DNA of 64,000 bases from Siphonodentalium dalli (lineage: Eukaryota > Mollusca > Scaphopoda > Gadilida > Siphonodentaliidae). The position numbers and the translations under genes were made by a program. Of this stretch, positions 1-10,300 are shown piece after piece. The DNA is taken from the NCBI GenBank assembly GCA_032622095.1, contig CP136069.1:5814976-5878975 (forward strand), read 5' to 3'. Each line of letters begins with the position of its first letter. Position 1 is the first letter of the stretch. Below the pieces are notes generated by a model. The model worked only from the letters and a program-made list of their open reading frames with translations. It was not told the DNA's origin and searched no databases.

Positions 1-52
1 ACTTTTGCCTTGATCTTTTTCTTTTTCTTTGCCTTGTCTCGGCATCTTGGAA

Positions 53-340
53 AATGCGGGACGATCCAGCGATGATGCTGGATTGCGCATTTTCAGTTGG
101 TTGTCCAAGCCCGGGACCTTCCAATGGAGGCATTGGATTGCGGGCTGTTAAGAGAGTACGGGACGGTCCAGTGATTCCACTGGACTGCGTGCTCTCTTCT
201 GTTACTGCCCGGGACGGTCCAATACACCTTATTGGACTGCGGGTCTTTTCTGAAGTGGGATACGGGACGGTCTAGCATGGCCTGCTTGACTGCGTATCCT
301 AAAACCCGGGACGGTCCAATAAGCATATTGAACTGCGGGT
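53..340 (-). repeat. Six tandem hairpin units, 3' UTR of retrotransposon
   Basis: Six imperfect inverted repeats lie about 50 bp apart, at roughly 53-91, 108-146, 154-194, 207-244, 259-298 and 304-340. On the + strand each reads as an outer stem, the core CGGGAC-GTC, a short loop, then GAC-TGCG and the closing stem. Outer and inner stem sequences differ between units but stay paired within each unit, for example ATGCG with CGCAT, GATACG with CGTATC, and ACCCG with CGGGT. The array begins 4 bp past the stop codon of the minus-strand reverse transcriptase, so it probably forms that element's 3' UTR. Stem pairing was checked by eye. Confidence 0.75.
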
Positions 341-344
341 CTTT

Positions 345-2042
345 TCAGCCACAGAGAAGTTGTTTGCGTTGTAAACACTCCCTCATGATGTCACTGCCGT
401 CCATTCTCGCCAGTGTACTTTCCGCCAGATCGCGCAGGCGCTCTCTGATGGGTTCCACGTCCGCGATGGTATGCAGATCTACAATACGGGTGTGATACGG
501 TGCTTGCAGTGCCATTCTCAGGGCTTTGTTTTGGACCACCTGGAGCATTTGGATCGCGCGGTATGATGCCAGGTTGGTGACCACCGATGCGTATTCCATG
601 ATAGGTCTTACAAACGTTTTGAAGACTCTAAGCAGAGTGGCCATGCTAGCTCCCCAGGAAGTTCCCCTCAGCCGTCTGAGAAGATTGACTCGTTGCATGG
701 TCCTCGTGGCTGTCTGCTTAACATGGGTTAGCATGGTGAGTCTGGAGTCCAAGGTGACGCCTAGGAAGGTCACCTCTTTTGCGGCAACTAAGTCAATGCC
801 ACTGACATTCAGTTTGACCACCGAATTGCGTTTTCGTTTCGTGAATATGGCGAATTGTGTTTTGTTTGCATTGAGCTTAATGCGCCATTTCGAGCACCAC
901 CTTTCCAGGTCACCGAGGGCCCGCCTCAGTCTGAGCTCCACATACTTTGTACTGCCATTGGTGATCCACAGACCCAAGTCATCAGCGAACTGCGACAGTT
1001 GCACTTGGTGCCTCGGGTCTATTTCAATGTCATTGACGTAGAAAATATAGAGCAATGGGCTTAGAACCGACCCCTGTGGTGTACCAGTGTTCAGTGGAAC
1101 AGAGTCCGACGATTCTCTGTCCACCCTCACCTTTATTGAGCGGTCGGTGAGGAAAGAGGAGAGAAGCCTTACAAGTTTGACCGGGAGGCCATACTTGTGT
1201 AACTTGTACCGGAGGCCGTTGTGCCAGACGCTGTCGAACGCCTTTTCAACGTCAAGTAGCACTGTACCAGTTACCCAGTTTTTGTGGAAGCCACTGCGTA
1301 TGTCCTCCACAAGGCGGTAGATGTGTTCTACTCCTTCGCATCCGTTTCGGTATGCCCTCTGCCATTTGTTGAAGAATAAATTCTTCTCCAGATGGTTTCG
1401 GAACCGTGATGCAATGATTGCTTCGAATAGCTTGCCGATGCAGCTAAGAAGACTGATTGGTCTATAGTTGCCAGGGTATTTCAGATCTTTGCCATTTTTT
1501 GGTATCATGATGCCGATTGCCTCTTTCCATGCAACTGGAAAGTAACCAATCTTCAGGCAGGTGGTGTACAGCTTGGTAATGTAAGAGAAGAGTTCAGCTG
1601 GAGCTTCTTTGAGTACCCTGTATGGAATTCCATCGTGGCCAGCGGCCGATCTAGACTTGCACTTGGAGAGAATCCCGATGGTTTCTTCCGAAGTGATCTC
1701 TCTAGTGAGATCGTGGTCGTCCCCCACCTCATCACTCACGTTTTCCTGAGGTTTGAATAAGTCCTCATTCAGGCTGACTAGGTTGTCAACTTCCAGTTTC
1801 CAGTCGTCGTCAAATTGAGGGCCAATTTGAACTTGGTGGGCTCGACTGAGTGCGTCTGAAAAAGCGTCCGCTTTTTCCTTTGTGGAGGAAGTTAACGTAC
1901 CGTCAATACGATACACCGGATTCTCAACGTTCCCATTGCTGGGATTTTTTGAGGTGCCAGTCAGGGTTTTGAGCTTTGACCAGAACTCGCGTCCGTTGTT
2001 CCGATCGTGTGTGTTGAGTTCAGAGGTGACATTTTCCCACAT
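345..2042 (-). CDS. 5'-truncated non-LTR retrotransposon reverse transcriptase (jockey/CR1-like)
   Basis: The 565-residue frame encodes the reverse transcriptase part of a LINE-type ORF2. Visible motifs in order are the NYRPISLLS block near residue 192, the catalytic strand with VEKAFDSVW near 265, GTPQGSVLSPLLY near 320, the active site FADD at 352-355, and NANKTQ with FLGVTLDS near 391-430. A VQNKALR-type C-terminal region follows near 503. No apurinic endonuclease domain is present. An in-frame stop lies just upstream once the MITE at 2056-2309 is removed in thought. This is therefore a typical 5'-truncated copy, although its remaining frame has no stops. ATG at 2042 is simply the first in the open segment and is not a demonstrated start. 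The clade assignment is by motif resemblance only. Confidence 0.85.
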   Translation of the reverse strand: MWENVTSELNTHDRNNGREFWSKLKTLTGTSKNPSNGNVENPVYRIDGTLTSSTKEKADAFSDALSRAHQVQIGPQFDDDWKLEVDNLVSLNEDLFKPQENVSDEVGDDHDLTREITSEETIGILSKCKSRSAAGHDGIPYRVLKEAPAELFSYITKLYTTCLKIGYFPVAWKEAIGIMIPKNGKDLKYPGNYRPISLLSCIGKLFEAIIASRFRNHLEKNLFFNKWQRAYRNGCEGVEHIYRLVEDIRSGFHKNWVTGTVLLDVEKAFDSVWHNGLRYKLHKYGLPVKLVRLLSSFLTDRSIKVRVDRESSDSVPLNTGTPQGSVLSPLLYIFYVNDIEIDPRHQVQLSQFADDLGLWITNGSTKYVELRLRRALGDLERWCSKWRIKLNANKTQFAIFTKRKRNSVVKLNVSGIDLVAAKEVTFLGVTLDSRLTMLTHVKQTATRTMQRVNLLRRLRGTSWGASMATLLRVFKTFVRPIMEYASVVTNLASYRAIQMLQVVQNKALRMALQAPYHTRIVDLHTIADVEPIRERLRDLAESTLARMDGSDIMRECLQRKQLLCG

Positions 2043-2055
2043 GCATAATTTTATC

Positions 2056-2309
2056 CAAGCCTTGAAATAGGGTGTCTGTCATTTGCAGAATGAGGTCCCC
2101 AGAGGGTGAATTTAGTGATGCTACCCCGCATAGCGGGTTAGCATCACCAAATTCACCCTCTGGGAACCTCATTCTGCTGAGTTGTAAGCAGAATGAGGTC
2201 CCCAGAGGGTGAATTTGGTGATGCTAGCCCGCTATGCGGGGTAGCATCACTAAATTCACCCTCTGGGGACCTCATTCTGCAAATGACAGGCACGCTATTT
2301 CAAGGCTTG
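2056..2309. mobile_element. Palindromic MITE, family A (hAT-type ends), with 8-bp target duplication
   Basis: Termini are CAAGCCTTGAAATAG and its inverse CTATTTCAAGGCTTG. They are flanked by the 8-bp direct repeat ATTTTATC at 2048-2055 and 2310-2317. The interior consists of two back-to-back palindromic modules of about 90 bp, each starting GAATGAGGTCCCCAGAGG and closing with its complement around a central GCATAGCGGG. An 8-bp duplication fits hAT mobilisation. It inserted next to the truncated 5' edge of the reverse transcriptase. Confidence 0.85.
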
Positions 2310-2317
2310 ATTTTATC

Positions 2318-2925
2318 TAAAAATTTGATTTAAAAAAAAAATGGTATTAAATAATTTATTTTTATATTTAGAATGACTCCTTGCTTAATTTTACAAAACC
2401 AAAGTTTAAATTTAAATTTAAATTTTGAAAAACTAACCCTGTTATAACATCTCCCTAGTCACCACACCGATCCTATTCTTTTATATATTTATAGATAAGT
2501 TTTTTGAATCTGACATTGTACAGAAAAACCTCTCAAAACCAGACCCTCTATGAACCGAATCCATCTCCATTCTGAACAAATTGTCTGGTCTCGAATTCAC
2601 CCAAGTGCATTCTCACTAACAATTACATCTGTAAACAGGAAACTCTATTTTGAACATTGGACGTCTTTTCTAGTCCATAAGTGAATGAATACATAAATTT
2701 TTACCTCAGAAATCTGAACACGGAGAGCGATACCAACGTGTGGTAGATTTGACATACTTGTGATCTTGTTGGCTTTGGTGTATAGACCAGGGATCATTTA
2801 TAAGTTTAGATTTCTGGTCTACATTCAAATCTGGTCAGTGGTTTTCATGACAGCTCATTCATTGTGGCAGGTTAATTAAAACTGTTTTGGTGACAATACA
2901 AACCATCGTGTAGAATGGCTGGTCC
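2318..2925. other. AT-rich stretch, no feature seen
   Basis: I see no coding exon, hairpin or clear repeat here. The SPEF2 exon upstream of 4286 should end in phase 2 at a GT donor, and I could not identify a convincing candidate in this interval. Confidence 0.5.
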
Positions 2926-2933
2926 GAAGGTTG

Positions 2934-3556
2934 TGTGGTTTGGAGAGGTTTTACTCTATAATCTTGTGTGTGGTTTGGAGAGGTTTTGCTATATAATCTT
3001 GTGTGCAGTTTGGAGAGGTTTTACTTATAATCTTGTGTGCGGTTTGGAGAGGTTTTACTTTATAATATTGTGTGTGTTTTGGAGAGGTTTTACTGTATAA
3101 TATTGTGTGTGGTTTGGAGAGGTTTTACTGTATAATTTTGTGTGTGGTTTGGAGAGGTTTTACTTATAATCTTGTGTGCGGTTTGGAGAGGTTTTACTTT
3201 ATAATATTGTGTGTGTTTTGGAGAGGTTTTACTGTATAATCTTGTGTGTGGTTTGGGGAGGTTTTACTGTATAATTTTGTGTGTGGTTTGGAGAGGTTTT
3301 ACTGTATAATATTGTGTGGTTTGGAGAGGTTTTATTTTATAATATTGTGTGTGGTTTGGAGAGGTTTTACTGTATAATCTTGTGTGCAGTTTGGGGAGGT
3401 TTTACTGTATAATTTTGTGTGTGGTTTGGAGAGGTTTTACTGTATAATCTTGTTCAGTTTGGAGAGGTTTCACTGTTTAATCTTTTGTGAGGTTTGGGGA
3501 GGTTTTACTGTATAATATTGTGTGCGGTTTGGAGAGGTTTTACTATATAATCTTGT
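2934..3556. repeat. Minisatellite, ~35-bp unit
   Basis: About 18 imperfect copies of a unit read GTTTGGAGAGGTTTTACTGT followed by ATAATCTTGTGTGTG. Copies vary at ATC/ATA/ATT and by small indels. The frame readable across part of it is a by-product of the repeat. Confidence 0.9.
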
Positions 3557-3630
3557 GATACTGTGAATGGTCTTGATATCTGTGGCACGTCTGTTTTATC
3601 TACAACAAAATGTTATATGGTCGTATTATG

Positions 3631-4260
3631 TGCAGAATGAGGTTCCCAGAGGGTGAATTTAGTTATGCTGACCCACATAGCAGGCTAGCATTACCAAATT
3701 CACCCTCTGGGGACCTCATTCTTCTTAATAGGCCTCATCTACTCTGGAAAGTTTCTTTATTATAAAATTTCTGTAGAAACTTCTTCACATAGATTCTATT
3801 TATTTTTTAGTTTAGTTTCTCTTTTCCCCCAAATTGGCAGACGACACATTGCATAATCAAGGTTCTCAATGGGTGTACATGTACATCACAAAATTCACTT
3901 TGGAAACTTCACATCTGAGTCTATGTCTCCCATAGCAGATAGGGCCATGCAGAATGAAATCCCCAGAGGGTGAATTTGGTGATGCTAGCCCACTATGCGG
4001 GATAGCATCACTAAATTCACCCTCTGGGGACCTCATTCTGCTTAAGCTATACATGAAGACGTCATGGTGTTGGAATTTTAAGTCCCATGGCTATACGTAA
4101 AGTACATCACAATATTCACCATTTGGGAACTTCAATCCAAGACTATGTCTCCCATAGCAGAATATATGAGGTCCCCAGAGGGTGAATTTGGTGATACTAG
4201 CCCATTATGTGGGATGGAATCACTAAATTCACCCTCTGGGGACCTCATTCTCAGGCTTGC
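3631..4260. mobile_element. Composite family A MITE ending 25 nt before exon 1
   Basis: Three family A palindromic modules (about 3631-3722, 3949-4044 and 4158-4252) are separated by inverted spacer sequence related to other long copies in the window. The right end is CAGGCTTG at 4253-4260. The SPEF2 acceptor follows at 4284-4285. No clean target duplication was found. Confidence 0.7.
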
Positions 4261-4285
4261 ATGTGTTGTTCAATTTTCATTCCAG

Positions 4286-4352
4286 GAAAGATTTTCTCGA
4301 GTTTCTAAAGCGCCCAGATCATAAGAAAGAATTTGTGGAACAATGGCAGAAG
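4286..4352 (+). CDS. SPEF2: SPEF2 exon 1 of window
   Basis: Acceptor TTCCAG precedes and donor GTATGA follows. The 67-bp exon begins with one base that completes a split codon, then encodes 22 residues starting KDFLEFLKRP and ending VEQWQK. It is basic and probably helical. It ends in phase 0, matching exon 2. Confidence 0.8.
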
Positions 4353-7300
4353 GTATGAAGCTAATATATGCGGTTTAACCCCTTTCATGACCCATAGAGA
4401 GCCCCCACATAGACTGCAGCAGACGGCACTCTGTAGTGCATGCTTCCATCTGTGTGAGGTTCCCTGTGGGTTAAACATTAAACTTCATATATCGCCTTGG
4501 TTATTATCCCTTTATGACGGGAGCCGCCCTGGTGCAGCATTGAAGATCCTATGCCAGTGCATTCTCTTATGTATACGAGTCTCCAATTGGAAGCCTCTCA
4601 TATATAAGAGATTGCACTGGCTTACAAGGTAATTGTTGTTAGGCCAATGTATTATCTGGTATATGCAAAGCTCCCTGTGGGAGACTCACTGTCACTCACA
4701 TATATAAGAGAATGCATTGGCAGAGGGTTTTCGCAAAATTTCAGGAGGCTCCAGTCATGGAATTGATAACTGCCTACCTTGTTTTGTTTGCAGAGGACAA
4801 ATTTTCCTGTGTTATGACATATATATAGGTTAGGTAATTAAATATTTGATAATTAGGTAATAAATATAATTTGTTTCTTATGAAAAGTCCCAAAACCTTT
4901 AACACCTCGGACATATTTATTTTGTCCTATAAATAGACAATACATAAAATCATTATCAAATGATCATTAGCTCTTGACTTGATTTGTTTCGAAAACACAG
5001 TGTTAAAGATGGTCTATCTCTTCATAAACATAGTTTCCAGGGTATAATATAATTATACCCCTCGCAACGAAGCTCGGGGGGTATACTGGAATCAGCTGAG
5101 CCGTCCGTCCGCCGTCCATCGTCCGTGGACACAAATTTACTCAGTCGGTTTTTTATCAATTTTCGTGAAACTTGGCACAGACATCAACCACCATGGGAAC
5201 CTGTGCACCTGCGATTATGACGTCTGTCGGACTTTTTTTGGTGGAGTTATCCCCCCTTTTTCGACTTAGAAACTTTTCACAACATGTATAATTTTGTCCG
5301 AGCTTTTATTCCTACATTTTTAGGTCAATTTTTTTTAACTTGGCACAGATATTTAGTACCATGGGAACCTGTGCACCTGCGATTGTGACGTCTGTTCGAC
5401 ATTTTTTGGTGGAGTTATCCCCCTTTTTCAACTTAGAATTTTTTTTGCAACATGCATAATTTTGTCCAAGCTTTTATTCCTACATTTTTCGGTAATAGGT
5501 TTAAGATTAGGGTTACGGTTGTGCACCTGCAATGGGAACTGTTTTTTTTATTATTTTAACTAAATGTTTACTGACATGTGAAACATCTTATTTTAAAAAC
5601 ACGTGGGGTATCCTTAGTCTGATTGGGACAGTCACCGATTTTATATAAATATTTTCTTTTATAATACTCTAATCAAATGGGACATTATTTCTTTGCTATT
5701 TTTAGATAGAGTTACGCTGCAGGCTACGCTCCAAACAAACCCGAGTCATAAAAAGTCCCACATTGATTGTATGTATATTATACCAGAAAATTTGAAATAA
5801 AATAAATATTAATTGATGGAAGCATTTTCCGGATTCATATTTATTATTATTTACCCTGGAAACTATGTAAAACTTGTTATAGGAATAAATAATTCATGTA
5901 TGTTCCAGTGAAACGAGTTAAATCTTACTTTGATTTAAGGATTACAATGATGTTCCCGATGACATGAGAGAAGACGATGAGACAAAAGCTGAGATCCACC
6001 AAACAGTAACAGATCTGCGTGAAAAACTCTGGAACATCTGTGATGATCGTAAGGATAAAGCCGAAACTGAGCGTGAAACAGTAATGAATGATGGTTGGCT
6101 TGACGACAGATTCGGAGTTCTCAGTAATTTCTACATTACACTGATGCAGGTATGTTCTTTGTTTGGATCCAGGATTTGTCCTACTGATTGTTGCCGTATA
6201 TTTTTCGTTTAACAATTTACCCAACAAAACGCCCAGAAAAATAGCCCAAATGAAGCTGCAACAGCCTAAATTATCTTGGGTCTGTCTCAATAGAACCATA
6301 CAAATATGGATATCATTGGAACCGGCTCATTGACCACATTGTGATAGTTACAGTTATGCCCTGTGCCAATGTATTCTCTTATATATGCGAGTCGACCATA
6401 GGTCGCCTTGCATATATAAGAGAATGCATTGGCCTTAAAAAATTCATTTTTTAACACTTTTTACCATTTTTTTCTTACATTCTTTAACAATTTTATGCTG
6501 GAGTAAGCTGGATGATAATTTTTTCTTACATTTTTTAACAATTTTTATAATATTTTTCTAATATGTGTTAAGCCAATGCATTCTCTTATATATGCGAGGC
6601 GACCTATGGTCGACTCGCATATATAAGAGAATGCATTCGCACAGGGCCGTTTTGTTGGGTAAAGGGTTAACAATTTTCGGGTGACTTATTTCGCTCAGTT
6701 CCTTGCTTTTCAGTCAATTTTTTTTGGTCCGACTTTTATAGTGGAGTTTTACCCTTTTATAGTGGAGTTATATCCTTTTATAGTGGAGTTATATCCTTTT
6801 ATAGTGGAGTTATATCCTTTTATAGTGGGAGTTATACCCTTTTATAGTGGATTATATCCTTTTATAGTGGAGTTATACCCTTTTATAGTGGAGTTTTACC
6901 CTTTTATAGTGGAGATATACCCTTTTATATTGGAGTTATACCCTTTTATAGTGGAGTTATACACTTTTATAGTTGAGTTATACCCTTTTAAGTGGAGTTA
7001 TACCCTTTTATAGTGGAGTTATACCCTTTTATAGTGGAGTTATATCCCTTTATAGTGGAGTTATACCCTTTCATAGTGGAGTTATACCCTTTTATAGTGG
7101 AGTTATACCCTTTTTCGACTTGGAAGATTTTCACAACATGCATAATTTTGTCCGAGCTTGTATTCCTACACTTTCGATCAATTTAAAAAAAACTTGGCAC
7201 AATATTTACCATTATGCGAACCTGTGCACCTGTGGTTATGAGCTCAATCAAATATTTTTAGTGGAGTTTTTTACTTTTCGACTTAACACGCTTAAAGATG

Positions 7301-10300
7301 CATACTCCGATTAAGTGCTCAATTACTATTTATTTGGATTCGGGTGTGAAAAATATTTTATTCGAGTCGAACCCATCTATCAAAGCTCAGAGTTATTAGA
7401 TATCAATTTTTGAAATCTATTATTTTTTACTATCAAGACTTATCAGTGGCCCAGTAAAAAGTCAACGAGCAGACGGTCTCGGACCAAATTGCAGATGAAG
7501 ATGGATAACTCTAGGCTTTTTGTTGATAATAAGGCAAAATTTCGTCGAACAACATGTTGATAAATACCACGTTTCCGTAATTTTATTCAAGTTGACATTG
7601 GTTAGCATTATTTTTGGCAATTAATCGATTCTGATAAGTAAGTAGCATTTCTAAAAATGTTGTTGTTGTTGGAATCTGATTATATGGGGACCATCAAATC
7701 GGATTGAGTACCTTTAATTTTGTTCCAGCTTGTATTCCTTATGTTTTTTTGTTTTTTTTGAAAAACAATTATTTGAATATGGCTATGCTTAACCCTTTAC
7801 CCAACAAACCGGCCAAAAACGGCCAAATAAAGCTGCAACAGCCTAAATTATCTTGGGTCTGTCTCAATAAAACCATACAAATATGGATATCATTGGAACC
7901 GGCTCATTGACCACATTGTGATGGTTACAGTTATGCCCTGTGCCAATGCATTCTCTTATATATGCGAGTCGACCATAGGTCGCCTCGCATATATAAGAGA
8001 ATGCATTGGCCTAAATAAAAAAAAAAATTTAACACTTTTTACCATTTTTTCTTACATTATTTAACAATTTTATAATTTTTAATGTGTTAAGCCAATGCAT
8101 TCTCTTATATATGCGAGGCGACCTATGGTCGACTCGCATATATAAGAGAATGCATTGGCACAGGGCCGTTCTGTTGGGTAAAGGGTTAATGTAAACCAAT
8201 TCACTGCAAGGGTATCCTTAGTCCCATTGGGACAGTCCCAACTCAAATTTTAAAAAAGTTTTCTCAATTTGTTTTTAAGACATGCTCATTTCTCCATTGT
8301 TTCTATTTATTTCTATAATCTGTTATAAAAGTCTTAGAGTGTTCCGTTATTTTCAGGCCGAAGTTGACAGACTTCAGGATTCTGTGAGACTAATGAAGGA
8401 TTACTATAAGGGTCTCGATGGACATATACCCGACCAACTTGATGTCAACTACTCCAGATTACCGCTAATAGAGGTAAGTGATCATCTACAATAATGCCCT
8501 AAATAATCAACTCCTTAACTGCGGCAGAATTGTGTTTTTTTTTCTTCAGGATTTAGTCAGAAAAATTATTGCCATTCATCAGAGAGCTCTCAGTGAGAGC
8601 TTTCCGATGAATGGCAACAAGCCATATTTCCAACTAAATCCTGAAAAATTACCCATAATTCTGCTTTGGTTAAGGAGTTAATTACTCAGGGCATTAATTT
8701 ACCTTACTGCTAGATCATGCCATGAATCTCTACTCTAACGCCCACAGAGATTATATTCCACCAGCACAAAACCTGGGAACTTTTTGAAGTTTTGAAAGGA
8801 ACCTTATAAAGTCGAAAAAATCATGCGATGAATATATTTCTTAGTTATTATCTATTCCCGTTTAATGTATGTAGCCGTAGATGAAGGTCTCAACTCGAAA
8901 TTGCATGCTTTTCCATGCCTTTTGTGAGCCGATATCACAATAAACATTGAATTAATTACCAAAAACATGGGTTGGCGATTATCGCAATACGATAGGGGAA
9001 CACTGTGTGCATAACGTAACTATCACATGTATAACATACTCTGATAACAACTTATCGCCAAATTCATGCTTCAAACATTTTAAACATATCATCTTTGGTT
9101 TCTTTTATTTTATTTTATTGAAAATGAATATTAAATGGGGTGATAAATATATATATAACGGCAAATAGAATCAAATTAGCCATTTTCCCGTGAAACTTAG
9201 GACAGGCAAGCCAGGCACAAAAATTGGTTAAATATGAGTACGATCGTCGAAGTGTTCCCCTATCATATTGCAATAATTGCCAACCAAAAACATGGCGCTG
9301 CTAAATATTTGCGTGGTTGAAAATGGACATGTATTGATTCCATGGAGGATAATCAACATAGACACTTCCGACACAACACAAACCTATAAAGGGAGACACA
9401 TTTTGGAATCATCTTGAATCTTGAACAGGCATCTCGTAGCGCACCTCCCAATATAAAATTTGTTGTAAAAAGTCACATATAAAAACCTGCCTCCCGCAAA
9501 ATTTTCCCCATAAAAATTAAGACATAAAAACCTGCCTCCCGGTAAATTTTGGTAAAAATAATAAAAATAAATACCTGCCTCCCGCCTTGTTATGCCCCCG
9601 ATCTCCGATGGAGATTTGGGGGTATATAGTGGAGCCCTCCGTCCGTCCGTCCGTCCGTCCTTCCTTGCGTCCTTCCGTCTGTCCGTCCGTCCTTCCGTCC
9701 GTACGAACGTTTCAACTCATAACTTTGGTTTTGCTAACTCAATTCAGTTGATCTATGGTATGCTAATAGACCAGCCGGGGGGACAAGATTTCCCCATAAC
9801 TGCGGTTTCATCCGCCCATTTTTTCCAGAGTTACGCACCTTTTTGGACTTAGAAAATTGTCTGTACGAACGTTTCAACTCATAACTTTGGTTTCGCTAAC
9901 TCAATTCAGTTGATCTTTGGTATGCTAATAGACCAGCCGGGGGGACAAGATTTCCCCATAACCGTGGTTTCGTACGCCCATTTTTTCCAGAGTTACGCCC
10001 CTTTTTGGACTTAGGAAATTCAGGTTTTCTGCTACTTTTTTTGGTTTCCAGATAATAACTTGATTTTGGATTGTTTACTCATGAAATAGAGAATAATCAA
10101 TTGGTTTCGATGATTACGTGACATAATTCACGAGGGGAGCCGGGCCTGGTAAAACCCGAGTGAGCAGAGCGAACGAGGGTTTTACCAATAGGACCGGCTA
10201 CCCGAGTGAATTATGTCACGTAATCATCGAAACCAATTGATTATTCTGTTTATTACACACTTTCAACCACTAAAAGTCGCTAATTTTAAAGAGTAGATGT

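Noticed and set aside
526..1041. Plus-strand frame of 171 codons
   Set aside because: It is antisense to the reverse transcriptase frame, which carries all the expected motifs.
2640..2690. AG-flanked stretch as an upstream SPEF2 exon
   Set aside because: No frame that joins exon 1 in the required phase and no SPEF2-like sequence.
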